Positions 1 through 9,330 of a stretch of DNA of 64,000 bases are shown here, in pieces. The DNA comes from an uncultured Lachnospiraceae bacterium (lineage in GTDB: Bacteria; Bacillota; Clostridia; Lachnospirales; Lachnospiraceae). The number at the start of each line of letters is the position of its first letter. Within the stretch, counting starts at the first letter, position 1. The DNA lies in the NCBI GenBank assembly GCA_910586615.1, contig CAJUJP010000018.1:5931-69930 (forward strand), given 5' to 3'. The position numbers were made by a program, and so were the translations under genes. A model generated the notes under the pieces. The model had not been told where the DNA came from. It saw only the letters and a program-made list of their open reading frames with translations, and did not search any database.

Positions 1-369
1 CATATGTAAATATGCCTCTTCTCCCCACTGGGAAAGCATTACGGCAAAACCGTCCAGCATATGCTCCACCGCCTGCCGCTTCTCTTCCGGCACCTGATCC
101 GTCTCCGCATACAGATGCGCGATCGTTCTTCCGCAGACTCTGACTTTACGGCCGGGCTCGCCGACTACATCCGGTGTAAAACCGGCAAATCCGCCCACCG
201 ACACCACTTTCTCTCCATGCCGCTCCGTGATCAGAAGCGCCACATCCATCGCCGTGTGGAGTGCCTTGCAGTACTCCGTCAGTGTATCAAGCGCATACAA
301 ATTATCCAGCTTATAATTTCTGATATTCTCTTTGATTCTTTTTTCAAAAGGAACTGCCTTATAGTTCAT
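1..369 (-). CDS. Unrecognised protein, N-terminal part (runs off the window)
   Basis: The gene reads leftward from an ATG at 369 and is still open at the window edge, so only about 123 residues are visible. The start is set by a CAGGAG ribosome binding site 9 bases upstream and by a sigma-A-like promoter at 405-433. The protein begins MNYKAVPFEKRIKENIRNYK and is mostly soluble, with an alternating strand/helix pattern (LLITERHGEKVVSVGGFAGF) that could be a GAF/PAS-like sensory fold. That fold is only a guess. The gene lies downstream of a c-di-GMP phosphodiesterase gene on the same strand but has its own promoter. No function is assigned. Confidence 0.6.
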   Translation of the reverse strand, partial: MNYKAVPFEKRIKENIRNYKLDNLYALDTLTEYCKALHTAMDVALLITERHGEKVVSVGGFAGFTPDVVGEPGRKVRVCGRTIAHLYAETDQVPEEKRQAVEHMLDGFAVMLSQWGEEAYLHM

Positions 370-404
370 ACTCTGTAATCTCCTGTCCCCGTCTCTTATA
401 ATTC

Positions 405-433
405 AGTATAACTTTTTTATGATGTTTTGTCCA
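405..433 (-). promoter_or_regulatory. Sigma-A-type promoter for the truncated gene at the left edge
   Basis: On the minus strand, TGGACA (428-433) and TATACT (405-410) are separated by exactly 17 bases. They lie about 36 bases upstream of the ATG at 369. The -10 and spacing are close to consensus and the -35 matches at five of six positions. Confidence 0.55.
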
Positions 434-491
434 GTAACTGACGCGTTCATTTTCAGACTTCAGACAAGTTAATGAAAGAGGTAGGAAGACG

Positions 492-2246
492 TCAGTGCGC
501 CGCATGATTCTGCTTTGCCAGAAGCTCATAAAACTCATCTTTCGGCATGGGCTTTGCATAGTAGTAGCCCTGTACCTGATCGCAGCCGATCTTTTGCAGC
601 AGTTCTACCTGTTCTCTTGTCTCCACGCCTTCCGCAAGCAGTCCCAGCCCAAGCTTATCAGACATGGAAACCACCTGTTCCAGTATGACTCTCCCCTTAT
701 CGGAAACCATCATGTTCTCTATAAATTTCTTATCCAGTTTGATCACGTCAAAAGGTGTTTCCAGAAGAATATTCAGGGAGGAATATCCACTTCCGAAATC
801 GTCCATCAAAAGCGTATAACCTTCGCTTTTTAATTCAAACGCTTTCATGCTGACCTGCCGGTCATCCACCGTCTCTGTGATTTCCAGTTCCAGCAGTTCC
901 CTGGGAATATCCATATCCCTGATCAGCCCGTCAAGCACTTTGATACACGCATCATCTGTCAGATGGACTCTGGATACATTTACGGAAACCGGGCAGGATG
1001 CAATCCCCTCATCTTCACACTTCCTGATGAAACGGCATGCCTCCTCCCATATATAGTAATCCACTTTTCTGATAAACCCGTTCTCCTCTATGATGGGAAT
1101 AAACTGATCCGGATAGATCATGCCCCGTTCCGGATGCCGCCATCTCACAAGCGCCTCTGCACCGATGATTTCATTTCTTGCTATGCTGTACTTCGGCTGA
1201 AGATACATCATAAACTGATGCTCGGTAATCGCCGCCTGCATGTTCTCCTCAATAAATTTCCTGTTATACAGAGATTCCTTAAACTGCTCTTTATAGAAAA
1301 CAATATTGGTCATGCTGTTTTTCTTTGCGGCTCTTCTCGCCATAGCCGCACGGTCTTCCATCTGACGCAGTTCCATGCTTTTGTCTTCAACTGTATACAC
1401 ACCGTAAAACATCCGGAGTTTCACATCCTTAAAACTTTCCGTCACACCGTCCAGTCTCTGTATAAACTCCACCAGTTCTGCTTCTCTGTCATACTCCATC
1501 ACAACCATGAACACATCACTGCGCAGATTGACAAAATACTTATTATCTCCGCACATCTCCTGCAGCCGTCCCGCCACAAAATCCAGTATCTCATCGCCGA
1601 ATTTCTCACCGTACAGGTCATTGACAATCTTGAACCTGCTTATGTCAAACTGTATAAACCCTATATTTCTCGTGGAAGAAAATATAAGATTAATAACATT
1701 TCTTCTGAACTGCCGGATCCTGCCCACCGTCTTGAGCACAATCTGCATCTCATCATTCCTGGGAATATCTTCCAGATTAATACTGCTCTCCGTGATATCC
1801 TGAAAATACTCTTTCAGCATATCTTCCAATATTTCAATACTGATATGGATCGCCTTCGGACACTTCTGCAGGATCAGCCCTTCACTGCGGATCGCCGCTA
1901 TTCCTTCCGGCTTCGAGATATCCCTTCCAAGAATGTCCCGACAGTTAACCGCGCCGTCCATGCGTTCTGTAAACAGTCTGATAAATTCCTCTGTTTTCTT
2001 ATTTCCGTAGACTTCCCGTTCCTGATCCTGCGCATCATAAAATCCCAGCGCCATTCCAATCACCAGCAGTGCAGCCGTGATACAGCCGCAGGTTCCGCCC
2101 TGGCGCATCCCGCCTCCGAAACAGGTACTGATCTTGAACGCCGTCTTCAGATCCAGACCGAAATCTTCCGCAAATGCCCCGAACAGTGCCTGGGAACAGT
2201 GATATTTCTGGTGTAAAAGCTGTTCTGCCTTTTCTTTATGTGTCAT
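492..2246 (-). CDS. c-di-GMP phosphodiesterase: C-GCAxxG-C-C domain, degenerate GGDEF and EAL domain
   Basis: This 584-residue protein has three parts. Residues 1-120 form a cysteine-rich C_GCAxxG_C_C-type domain (Cys17, Cys42, Cys53, Cys55, Cys102). Residues 190-310 are a GGDEF domain whose signature has become LRSDVF (241-246), so it should not make c-di-GMP. Residues 330-580 are an EAL domain. The EAL part keeps EAL (364-366), VSVNVS, LEITET, DDFGSGYSS, KLDK and AEGVE, so it is probably an active phosphodiesterase hydrolysing c-di-GMP to pGpG. No membrane segment is evident. The start at 2246 follows a GAGGG ribosome binding site and a promoter at 2322-2350. The Cys-rich front domain could bind a metal or sense redox state, which is inference. 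The gene appears monocistronic. Confidence 0.85.
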   Translation of the reverse strand: MTHKEKAEQLLHQKYHCSQALFGAFAEDFGLDLKTAFKISTCFGGGMRQGGTCGCITAALLVIGMALGFYDAQDQEREVYGNKKTEEFIRLFTERMDGAVNCRDILGRDISKPEGIAAIRSEGLILQKCPKAIHISIEILEDMLKEYFQDITESSINLEDIPRNDEMQIVLKTVGRIRQFRRNVINLIFSSTRNIGFIQFDISRFKIVNDLYGEKFGDEILDFVAGRLQEMCGDNKYFVNLRSDVFMVVMEYDREAELVEFIQRLDGVTESFKDVKLRMFYGVYTVEDKSMELRQMEDRAAMARRAAKKNSMTNIVFYKEQFKESLYNRKFIEENMQAAITEHQFMMYLQPKYSIARNEIIGAEALVRWRHPERGMIYPDQFIPIIEENGFIRKVDYYIWEEACRFIRKCEDEGIASCPVSVNVSRVHLTDDACIKVLDGLIRDMDIPRELLELEITETVDDRQVSMKAFELKSEGYTLLMDDFGSGYSSLNILLETPFDVIKLDKKFIENMMVSDKGRVILEQVVSMSDKLGLGLLAEGVETREQVELLQKIGCDQVQGYYYAKPMPKDEFYELLAKQNHAAH

Positions 2247-2321
2247 GCTTAGCCCTCACTTCCGTTGACCATAACGCCGGCCATGCCGGCCGCACATCAT
2301 GGTGCTCTGATACTGCACTAT

Positions 2322-2350
2322 ATTCTAGCAAATATCCCTGAAATTGTGAA
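2322..2350 (-). promoter_or_regulatory. Probable promoter of the EAL-domain gene
   Basis: On the minus strand, TTCACA (2345-2350) and TAGAAT (2322-2327) are spaced by 17 bases, about 75 bases upstream of the EAL gene start. The rest of 2247-2388 shows no coding potential. Confidence 0.45.
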
Positions 2351-2388
2351 GTTAAAAAAACGTTAATCGAATCGGACACCATACACGG

Positions 2389-2432
2389 CAAAACTCACCC
2401 CAGTTATGCCAAGACCATAAATTGAAGTGAGT
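2389..2432 (-). terminator. Terminator after the glycan operon
   Basis: Minus-strand hairpin ACTCACTTCA / TGGGGTGAGT (2423-2432 with 2393-2402), extended by TTATG/CATAA and followed by a short T run. It lies about 40 bases after the GH38 stop. Its sequence closely resembles the terminator at 15487-15533 on the other side of the glycan cluster. Confidence 0.65.
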
Positions 2433-2474
2433 TTCCCGATACAATATATTCAGATATTCCTTAAAAATAACCGT

Positions 2475-5400
2475 TTAGTCCACCTGCATGACCTTAACCG
2501 TTACAACTTCATAAGGCTTCAAGATTACATCGATCACATTTCCGTCTGCCCCGGCCTCATACTCTGTCTCTTCTAACAGGTTACAGATATATGCCCTGGA
2601 AAAATTCGTATTGACTGTCAGCTTCGCCTTCGTATATGCATTTTCTGATTCATAAAGACGGATAACCGTACCTTTTCCGTCCTCTGCCCGCTTGACAGTC
2701 TCAATCATTACATTGTCACGATCCACAGACGCAAAGGAATACTCTTTTCCGGCTTCTGTTCCCGTCTGTACTACAAGCGGCTGATTCAACTTATATGCCT
2801 CTGCCACCGTACCTGCCGTGCGCCATCCTTCCGCATGAGGATAAAGAGCGTAGGTAAAGACATGCTCTTCCTGATCCGCCACCGGATTCGGTTCTATTCC
2901 GGATTTGACCAGCGTAAGCGCCATATCGGAATCCTTCACGGAATGTCCGTACTTACAGTCATTCAGAAGAGATACGCCGTAATGTCCTTCCGAAAGATCG
3001 ATCCATTTCTGTCCGCAGCTTTCGAAACGTGCCTCATCCCAGCTTGTATTCTGATGTGTCTTCCTCGTCAGACTGCCAAACTGCACGTCAAACGCCGCCT
3101 CATCCGTATGCACCGCCACCGGAAAATGTACTTTCAACAGAGTCTGGTGCTCTTTCCAGTCCACATGTGTCACAAATTCAATTCTTCGGCTGTGGGCATA
3201 AAACAGGATCTTTTGCTTTACCGTAGAATTTGATTCTTTTCTGGTGATCTCAAGGGCTGCCCGCACCGGTCCGAGTTCTGTCCATTCCAGCCGCTCCACG
3301 TTCTCCAAATCCCAGGATTTTTCCGTATAATACATATCAATATCCCAGTTATCATAATAAATAGGCTTATCCTCATACATGCGCAGCAGATTTCCGCGTT
3401 TCCCGGCCTGTATCACCTCTCTGTCATTTTCCTTGTCATAGAGGCTGGTAAACATCCCCTGTTCATCCAGCTTAACCTTATAAAAGGGCGTCTCAAGTTC
3501 ATAGTTTCCCGCCAGAACAAAAGACACCGGTGCATCGGCATTTTCAAAAGCCTTTGCTGCGGCAAACGACTTATATCCCTTGGAGGGCAGCCCGGTTACA
3601 AACGTTATGTTTCCATCCTTTGTCTTTTGAACCGGATAGAGCGTCCCGGTATGATCTGTAAGCGCCTCCGCCTCGAAGAAGCCAAGGTTCACAATATCGT
3701 CCCTTGTCTTTCCCGCCGTATTAAAGACCGTAACCGCATCGCCCTCACCTGCCGCCGCCTTTTGACGCTCCGCCGTCATCGCCGCAGTCTGCTCTGCAAG
3801 CTGCTCATATTCTTTCTTCGTCACCTCATATACTTCGTGAATAGCAGAACCGGGAAGAATATCATGGAACTGATTCAGCAATACTGTCTTCCACATATCG
3901 TCCAGTTCCTTCTCCGGATACGGAATCTTGTCCATCGCCATGACAGATAAAAGCTCAAGATCCATAAGACCGAATTCCGCTTTACGGTTGGCACGTTTAT
4001 TCCGCGCCATAGAAGTCAGCGTACCTCTGTGATACTCAAAATAAAGTTCTCCTTCCCAGACCGGAAGTCTCTTATGCCCTCCGACACGTTCCTGCAGTTC
4101 GTCAAAATATGTGCGCGCAAAGGCCTGCCGGACTGTGGGGATTCCCTTAACCCCTTTCTCCATGCGGATTGAAGTTTCCAGCATTTCCCTGGTAGGACCG
4201 CCGCCTCCGTCACCATAACCGTAAGAAATTAAAATATCATGGTTGATGTTCTTATTCTGATAACGCTGCCAGCCACCCATAATAGCATCCGGGTGGAGCA
4301 TACCGTTGTATGTGGTAAAATAGTTGCTCACCGGCTGCCCTACGCCCAGCGTCGTGATCAGATGTGTCAACACCTCCGATCCGTCAATTCCCCGCCAGAT
4401 CATGGTATCATAGGGAACTTTATTGATCTGGTTCCAGGCAAGCTTCGTAGTCATAAAGTAATCGATTCCGCATTTTTTCATAATCTGAGGCAGCGCTCCC
4501 GAATACCCGAATACATCGGGAAGCCACAGAATCCTGTTATCCACGCCGAATTCTTCTTTGAAAAAGCGTTTACCGTATATAAACTGACGGACAAGTGACT
4601 CTCCCGAAGTCAGATTACAGTCAGCTTCCACCCACATACCGCCTTCCGGCTCCCAGCGCTTCTCGCGGATCCGCTCTTTCACCTTTGCATACAGCTCCGG
4701 ATAACGCTCCTTGAGGAAAGCATAAAGCTGAGGCTGGCTGGACATGAACTTATACCCCGGATATTCCTCCATCAGCTTTAAGACTGTGGCAAAGCTCCGT
4801 CCCACCTTTTCCCTTGTCTGCTCCACCGTCCACCACCATGCCACATCAATATGTGTATGTCCGATGCATGTTGCAATGACATCTCTGTATCCTGCCATGT
4901 CCGAATATAATTTGCTGTCAAGATAATCCGATGCCTGCTTTAACGTGCGGTAAAACTCCTCCGAATACGGCGTGCGCAGATCCAGAAAATTCACGGCTGA
5001 ATTCAGAATCTCCTCAATATCCTTACGGTTTCTGTCGTCTTCCTCCATTCTGGGAAATGCCGCAAGCGGTACCCACAGGTCATAGTACAGCTTTTCAATC
5101 TCTGCATCGATCTCCTGCATCTGTGCAACAAGATTAAATTCCGTATGCAGTATTCCTGTGTACGCCTGCAGTTCAATAGTCAGTTCCTCTCCCGCCTTTG
5201 CCGCCGGACACAGAAAAACCTCCCGGTGATTCATATCAATCCCCTGTACCGCCTCCCCGTTCACAAACAGAAGAAACTGAGGATTTTTGGCATCATCCCA
5301 TTCGTCGATCTGGGTGGATACGTGAAACCACATCGGTTTTTGATCCAGACCTTCGGGTATCTGCCATACTGTCTTAAACCAATAATGGCGGTCTTTTCCA

Positions 5401-5579
5401 TACCAGTGCATGTTCCGGCAGTCAAACGTCTGCCACTGCACCTGATCTGCCTGCGCATCCTCCGGATGTATATAATTTCCTTCCTTATATTCCCATTCTT
5501 CAATCGGAAATCTCTGCTTTATCTTAAGCTTTTTCAGTTCTTCACATATTACGCCTACTCTCTTATCTAAAAACCGCAT
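2475..5579 (-). CDS. Alpha-mannosidase, glycoside hydrolase family 38
   Basis: This protein of about 1034 residues removes terminal alpha-linked mannose from glycans. It has no signal peptide, so it should act in the cytoplasm on imported oligosaccharides. The GH38 catalytic signatures are clear: IGHTHIDVAWWW (zinc-binding His and Asp) and LWLPDVFGYSGALPQ (nucleophile Asp). Long N-terminal and C-terminal beta-rich regions are as expected for bacterial GH38 enzymes of about 1000 residues. An upstream in-frame start exists at 5639, but it would overlap the preceding gene. The ATG at 5579 follows AAGGAGAG at good spacing and opens MRFLDKRVGV. It is the last gene of the leftward glycan operon, 25 bases after GH20, and is followed by a terminator. 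Confidence 0.92.
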   Translation of the reverse strand: MRFLDKRVGVICEELKKLKIKQRFPIEEWEYKEGNYIHPEDAQADQVQWQTFDCRNMHWYGKDRHYWFKTVWQIPEGLDQKPMWFHVSTQIDEWDDAKNPQFLLFVNGEAVQGIDMNHREVFLCPAAKAGEELTIELQAYTGILHTEFNLVAQMQEIDAEIEKLYYDLWVPLAAFPRMEEDDRNRKDIEEILNSAVNFLDLRTPYSEEFYRTLKQASDYLDSKLYSDMAGYRDVIATCIGHTHIDVAWWWTVEQTREKVGRSFATVLKLMEEYPGYKFMSSQPQLYAFLKERYPELYAKVKERIREKRWEPEGGMWVEADCNLTSGESLVRQFIYGKRFFKEEFGVDNRILWLPDVFGYSGALPQIMKKCGIDYFMTTKLAWNQINKVPYDTMIWRGIDGSEVLTHLITTLGVGQPVSNYFTTYNGMLHPDAIMGGWQRYQNKNINHDILISYGYGDGGGGPTREMLETSIRMEKGVKGIPTVRQAFARTYFDELQERVGGHKRLPVWEGELYFEYHRGTLTSMARNKRANRKAEFGLMDLELLSVMAMDKIPYPEKELDDMWKTVLLNQFHDILPGSAIHEVYEVTKKEYEQLAEQTAAMTAERQKAAAGEGDAVTVFNTAGKTRDDIVNLGFFEAEALTDHTGTLYPVQKTKDGNITFVTGLPSKGYKSFAAAKAFENADAPVSFVLAGNYELETPFYKVKLDEQGMFTSLYDKENDREVIQAGKRGNLLRMYEDKPIYYDNWDIDMYYTEKSWDLENVERLEWTELGPVRAALEITRKESNSTVKQKILFYAHSRRIEFVTHVDWKEHQTLLKVHFPVAVHTDEAAFDVQFGSLTRKTHQNTSWDEARFESCGQKWIDLSEGHYGVSLLNDCKYGHSVKDSDMALTLVKSGIEPNPVADQEEHVFTYALYPHAEGWRTAGTVAEAYKLNQPLVVQTGTEAGKEYSFASVDRDNVMIETVKRAEDGKGTVIRLYESENAYTKAKLTVNTNFSRAYICNLLEETEYEAGADGNVIDVILKPYEVVTVKVMQVD

Positions 5580-5604
5580 GTCTTCTCTCCTTTTCCATAT
5601 TTGA

Positions 5605-7461
5605 TCATATTTCAATCCTGCCCCGTATGCAGTCCGCATACCAGATTACGATCTTCGCAATACGATGCAGATCTCCTTCCCGGTTCAGGCGGCGCCACTG
5701 TTTCTTGTAGGCCATAAACCATCGTTCCAGTCTTTCGGCCAGTCGAAAGGCATCTTCCTGCGGTGCTGTGTTCCCGCATTCTTTCGCACACATAAAAACA
5801 CCCACAGCATTCCACACACTCACCGCCTCGCCTGCCAGATCCAGATCCTCTGTCAGCGGTCTTGCCTCCCCATCCATATGCACTGCCGTCCGTTTTATCT
5901 GCTGTATAATACTGCGCAGCTTTTGTTCCGCCCTGTCAGCTGCCGCCGGCTCTTCCAATGCTTCCGGCAAAATCCGTCCGCCTTCCGGCTCATAATCCAG
6001 TACCTTTTTTTCATAATATGTATTTGCCGCCCACCAGTCAAACAGCGAATTTTCCTCAATCTGTGCCATAAGTCCGGTCAGGCTTTCCGAGTGGTCCCCG
6101 TATTCCAGGAGCGATATCTGCCTGTTCATCTCATCAAATCCTATCTCCTCATGATTCCAGGAAAAGGCTGCCCCGTATATCATTCCCGGCACTGAAAAGG
6201 CCGGAAAATTCACATGCCCGAAATCACCCCAGTCCGTATTCAGAATCCCTTCCGCATGATATTTCTGTGCATACGCACACATTTTTGTAATATTTCGATA
6301 GGAATCTTCCAGGCTGTTGATCCATTTGTTCCATCCGCATACACCGGGGCACAGATACTGCTTCGCACCCGCCTGTGCCATGGAGCGGCATTCATCTTCT
6401 CTCTGCTCCGGGTCATATCCCCAGGTCAGGCACAGGGTATTTTCCGGCAGCCTCCTGATATAATCAGGATTTCTGCAGATAATATCCCCGAAAAACATAG
6501 GCTGCCTGCCATGCTCTGTCAAAAATGTGCAAAGCTCATTCACAAAACGGATATACATTTGAGAAGTACCTTCCCGCTCTGCTGTTTCCTTTGACTTTTC
6601 ACATCCCAGATCAAAAGTTTCATCTGCACAGATATTAAACTTATCGGAAGAAAAAAGTGCGCCGTATTCACCGATCATTTCCTTAACCAGCGTCAGTGCG
6701 CGCTCATCTGTCGCATTCAGCGTATGGCGGTGCATCCTGTCACGGAAGGAAAAAGGCGCCGTCCATGATTCACTGCGCTCACACAGTTCTCCGTAACTTC
6801 TTGTGGAAAGCAGCGTATACAGATGTCCGAAGCTTGCCATCGCCGGTATCAGTTCCACATGGCGCTGACGACAGTATTCATCCAGTTCCAGTATATCTTC
6901 CGCCGTCAGCGGCGTCTCATCCCGCCACATTTCACTCAGCCCGCGGAACAGATAGGTATGCTCAACATATAACTGAAACTGATTGATTTTGTACCGGCTG
7001 ATTGTGTCAACCATTTTCTTCAGTGCCGGCAGCGTCAGCACTCTTCCTCTTGTCTCATCGAAAAAATAGCCACGCTGCATTACATCCGGCCAGTCCTCAA
7101 TCTTTACGCCGGGAATCATGCCGCCATACTGTGCCGCAATCTGACAAAACGTCTGTACACCGTAAAATACTGCCGCTCCGTCGCCCCCCGCAATCATGAT
7201 CCCGTCCTTCGTCACATTCAGGCAGTATTCCTGTTCCCTGAGTTCCCGGCTTATTGTAAGATAAATATCTCCGGGTTTGTTCCTGCCCCTGACAAACGCA
7301 CATTCTATTCCCGTACTTTTCTTCAGGCTGTCCCGCAATGTGACCGCATAAGTGATGCCGTTTTCACAAATCGTCTCATCAATGACAATCACACTCTGGA
7401 AACCAAGTTCATAAAACCCTTCTTTTTCCTCCACCTTTTTTGGTCTGGGTAATAATTTCAT
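5605..7461 (-). CDS. Beta-N-acetylhexosaminidase, glycoside hydrolase family 20
   Basis: This 618-residue enzyme should release terminal beta-linked GlcNAc or GalNAc. The N-terminal 120 residues resemble the GH20b alpha/beta domain. The barrel follows, with GYFFDETRGRVLTL and the paired acidic catalytic motif in FNICADETFDLG (Asp-Glu), the substrate-assisted GH20 pair. There is no signal peptide, so intracellular action is likely. The start at 7461 (MKLLPRPKKVEEKEGFYELG) follows AAGGGAGAG; the earlier ATG at 7485 lacks a better site. It sits between GH130 and GH38, which fits stepwise removal of GlcNAc and mannose from N-glycan pieces. The exact linkage cannot be read from sequence. Confidence 0.88.
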   Translation of the reverse strand: MKLLPRPKKVEEKEGFYELGFQSVIVIDETICENGITYAVTLRDSLKKSTGIECAFVRGRNKPGDIYLTISRELREQEYCLNVTKDGIMIAGGDGAAVFYGVQTFCQIAAQYGGMIPGVKIEDWPDVMQRGYFFDETRGRVLTLPALKKMVDTISRYKINQFQLYVEHTYLFRGLSEMWRDETPLTAEDILELDEYCRQRHVELIPAMASFGHLYTLLSTRSYGELCERSESWTAPFSFRDRMHRHTLNATDERALTLVKEMIGEYGALFSSDKFNICADETFDLGCEKSKETAEREGTSQMYIRFVNELCTFLTEHGRQPMFFGDIICRNPDYIRRLPENTLCLTWGYDPEQREDECRSMAQAGAKQYLCPGVCGWNKWINSLEDSYRNITKMCAYAQKYHAEGILNTDWGDFGHVNFPAFSVPGMIYGAAFSWNHEEIGFDEMNRQISLLEYGDHSESLTGLMAQIEENSLFDWWAANTYYEKKVLDYEPEGGRILPEALEEPAAADRAEQKLRSIIQQIKRTAVHMDGEARPLTEDLDLAGEAVSVWNAVGVFMCAKECGNTAPQEDAFRLAERLERWFMAYKKQWRRLNREGDLHRIAKIVIWYADCIRGRIEI

Positions 7462-7522
7462 ATTTCTCTCCCTTCGTCTGATCACACCTTGCCCTTCCGC
7501 TCCGGTTATGTCACTGCAGTCT

Positions 7523-8503
7523 CTATTCCATCGCTTCCATCAAACGATCCACCGTCGTAAATGCCAGACCTGTCACCGTATCCGCACATCCGTAATAGAT
7601 CGCGATTCTTCCTGTTGCTGCATCGGTCAATGCCGCACAGGGGAATACCACATTAGGCACATCACCCACACATTCATACAACTCATGCGGCGCAAGGATA
7701 TAATTTCTTGTTCTCCTGATCACTTTCCAGGGTTCTTCCAGATCAAGCAGCGCACAGCCGGCACGGTAGACAAATCCATTGCAGGTATTGATCACGCCGT
7801 GATAGATCAAAAGCCACCCTTCGTCCGTCTCAACCGGTACGCAGCCGGCACCGATCTTCGTGCACTGCCATGCCGAATAATCACCTTTTACAGCCCCCAT
7901 AACATAGCGGTGGCAGCCCCAGTATTTCATGTCCGGACTTTCGCTTAAGAAAATATCCCCGAAAGGCGTATGCCCGTTATCGCTGGGGCGGCTCAGCATA
8001 TAATATTTTCCGCCGATTTTCCTCGGAAACAGAACTCCGTTCCGGTTAAACGGAAGAAAAGCATTTTCCATCTGGTAAAAGGTCTTAAAGTCAAACGTAT
8101 ATCCTACTCCTATCGTCGGAAATTCATGATATCCGTTACACCATGTCAGATAATATCTGTCTTCCAGAAAGCAGACTCTCGGATCATACCTGTAATCTCT
8201 TTTCGCAATCTCCGGATGTGCCCCCTGAAACAAAATCGGCTCATCCGAAATCTCCCAATGGATGCCGTCCCTGCTGAACCCTGAAAAGATGTCCATGCTG
8301 ATGGATCTGCTGTCACACCGGAATACTCCTGCAAACCCGTCTTCATAAGGCACCACCGCACTGTTAAAAATACTGTTTGAATTTTTCGCTGCAAATCTCC
8401 CTATAATCGGATTCGCATCATAACGCCATACCGGCATCCTCTCTTCCTTCGCCGGTTCCTGCCACGGCATATTCGGCAGATCCTTTCCGATAATCTTTGC
8501 CAT
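7523..8503 (-). CDS. GH130 family phosphorylase, probably beta-1,4-mannosyl-GlcNAc phosphorylase
   Basis: This 326-residue protein has the five-bladed propeller pattern of GH130, including YDPRVCFLEDRYYLTWCNGY with its catalytic-type Asp, RNGVLFPRKIGGKYYMLSRP, and a C-terminal IYYGCADTVTGLA. Family members split beta-mannosides with inorganic phosphate and release mannose 1-phosphate. Beside GH20 and GH38 the most likely substrate is Man-beta-1,4-GlcNAc, the core left after N-glycan trimming. Mannosyl-glucose or mannan oligosaccharides remain possible. The enzyme is cytoplasmic. The start follows GAGGAGG. The gene begins 23 bases after the response regulator stop, so regulator and enzymes probably share a transcript. 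Confidence 0.88.
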   Translation of the reverse strand: MAKIIGKDLPNMPWQEPAKEERMPVWRYDANPIIGRFAAKNSNSIFNSAVVPYEDGFAGVFRCDSRSISMDIFSGFSRDGIHWEISDEPILFQGAHPEIAKRDYRYDPRVCFLEDRYYLTWCNGYHEFPTIGVGYTFDFKTFYQMENAFLPFNRNGVLFPRKIGGKYYMLSRPSDNGHTPFGDIFLSESPDMKYWGCHRYVMGAVKGDYSAWQCTKIGAGCVPVETDEGWLLIYHGVINTCNGFVYRAGCALLDLEEPWKVIRRTRNYILAPHELYECVGDVPNVVFPCAALTDAATGRIAIYYGCADTVTGLAFTTVDRLMEAME

Positions 8504-8526
8504 ACCATATCCTCCTCATACTGTTT

Positions 8527-9330
8527 TCAGTTATCTTTCTGTTCCGGATCTTTCTTCTGATCCATATCTTCACCGCTCTCTCCCATACGCATCCTGAGTG
8601 GTGAAATTCCATAATATTGATGGAAGTGCTGATGGAAATAATTCATATTGGTATAACCCACTTCATTCGCAACCTCCGCTATCTTACTGTCCGTCTCCAT
8701 AATCCGGCTGCGGGCTGCATACATGCGGTACGCCATCAGATATTCCGAAAACTTCATATTGGTTTCCTTGATAAATATCTGCCCCAGATAAGTAGGATTC
8801 ATTCGAAAACGGTCTGCAATGCTCTTCAGAGAAATATGTTGTCCGTATTCCATTCCAACAATCATGACAATCTTACGGATGAGCGGGGACAGTTCCTGAT
8901 AAGGGCGCTTCAGAATCGGATCAGACTCCTCCCCGATTTCCTCAGGAAGTGTCCCGTGCAGCTTTTCCACGATAATCTGCCTGACCCTCTGCAACAGTTT
9001 TCCGCCGTCAATAGGCTTTAACAAATAATCCAGTGCCCCGCAGCGCAGCGCCTCACAGGCATATGTAAATTCGTCATACCCGCTCATCATAATATAGTTT
9101 GAGCGCACCCCCATCTCACCAAGCCGGCTGATCAGTTCATACCCGTACTCGTTGCCGATGCATACATCCATCAGACAAATATCCGGTTTCCAGTCCACCA
9201 CATGAGAAATCACCTCAAAACTGCTCTTCGCCGTCCTGATCTGATCAAATCCCAGTGCCTTCCAGTCTAACAATCTGCTGATTCCTTCCAAAATAGCCGA
9301 TTCGTCATCCACAATCATCAGTGTGTACAT
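8527..9330 (-). CDS. AraC-type response regulator (YesN-like) of the glycan cluster
   Basis: This 267-residue protein has a receiver domain (1-120) with Asp8, Asp9, phospho-acceptor Asp55 (DICLMDV), Ser/Thr switch MMSGYDE and Lys in LLKPID. A C-terminal AraC helix-turn-helix pair follows (ISLKSIADRFRMNPTYLGQIF and IAEVANEVGYTNMNYFHQHF). It should bind DNA and activate the transporter and hydrolase genes when phosphorylated. Its start overlaps the end of the sensor kinase by 13 bases, so the two are translationally coupled. Such pairs usually sit beside LplB/LplC/binding-protein importers, as here. Its DNA site was not identified. Confidence 0.9.
   Translation of the reverse strand: MYTLMIVDDESAILEGISRLLDWKALGFDQIRTAKSSFEVISHVVDWKPDICLMDVCIGNEYGYELISRLGEMGVRSNYIMMSGYDEFTYACEALRCGALDYLLKPIDGGKLLQRVRQIIVEKLHGTLPEEIGEESDPILKRPYQELSPLIRKIVMIVGMEYGQHISLKSIADRFRMNPTYLGQIFIKETNMKFSEYLMAYRMYAARSRIMETDSKIAEVANEVGYTNMNYFHQHFHQYYGISPLRMRMGESGEDMDQKKDPEQKDN

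Noticed and set aside
963..2216. 417-residue rightward open frame inside the EAL gene
   Set aside because: It lies fully antisense to a well-supported gene and has no motif or ribosome site. The same holds for the other long antisense frames in the window.
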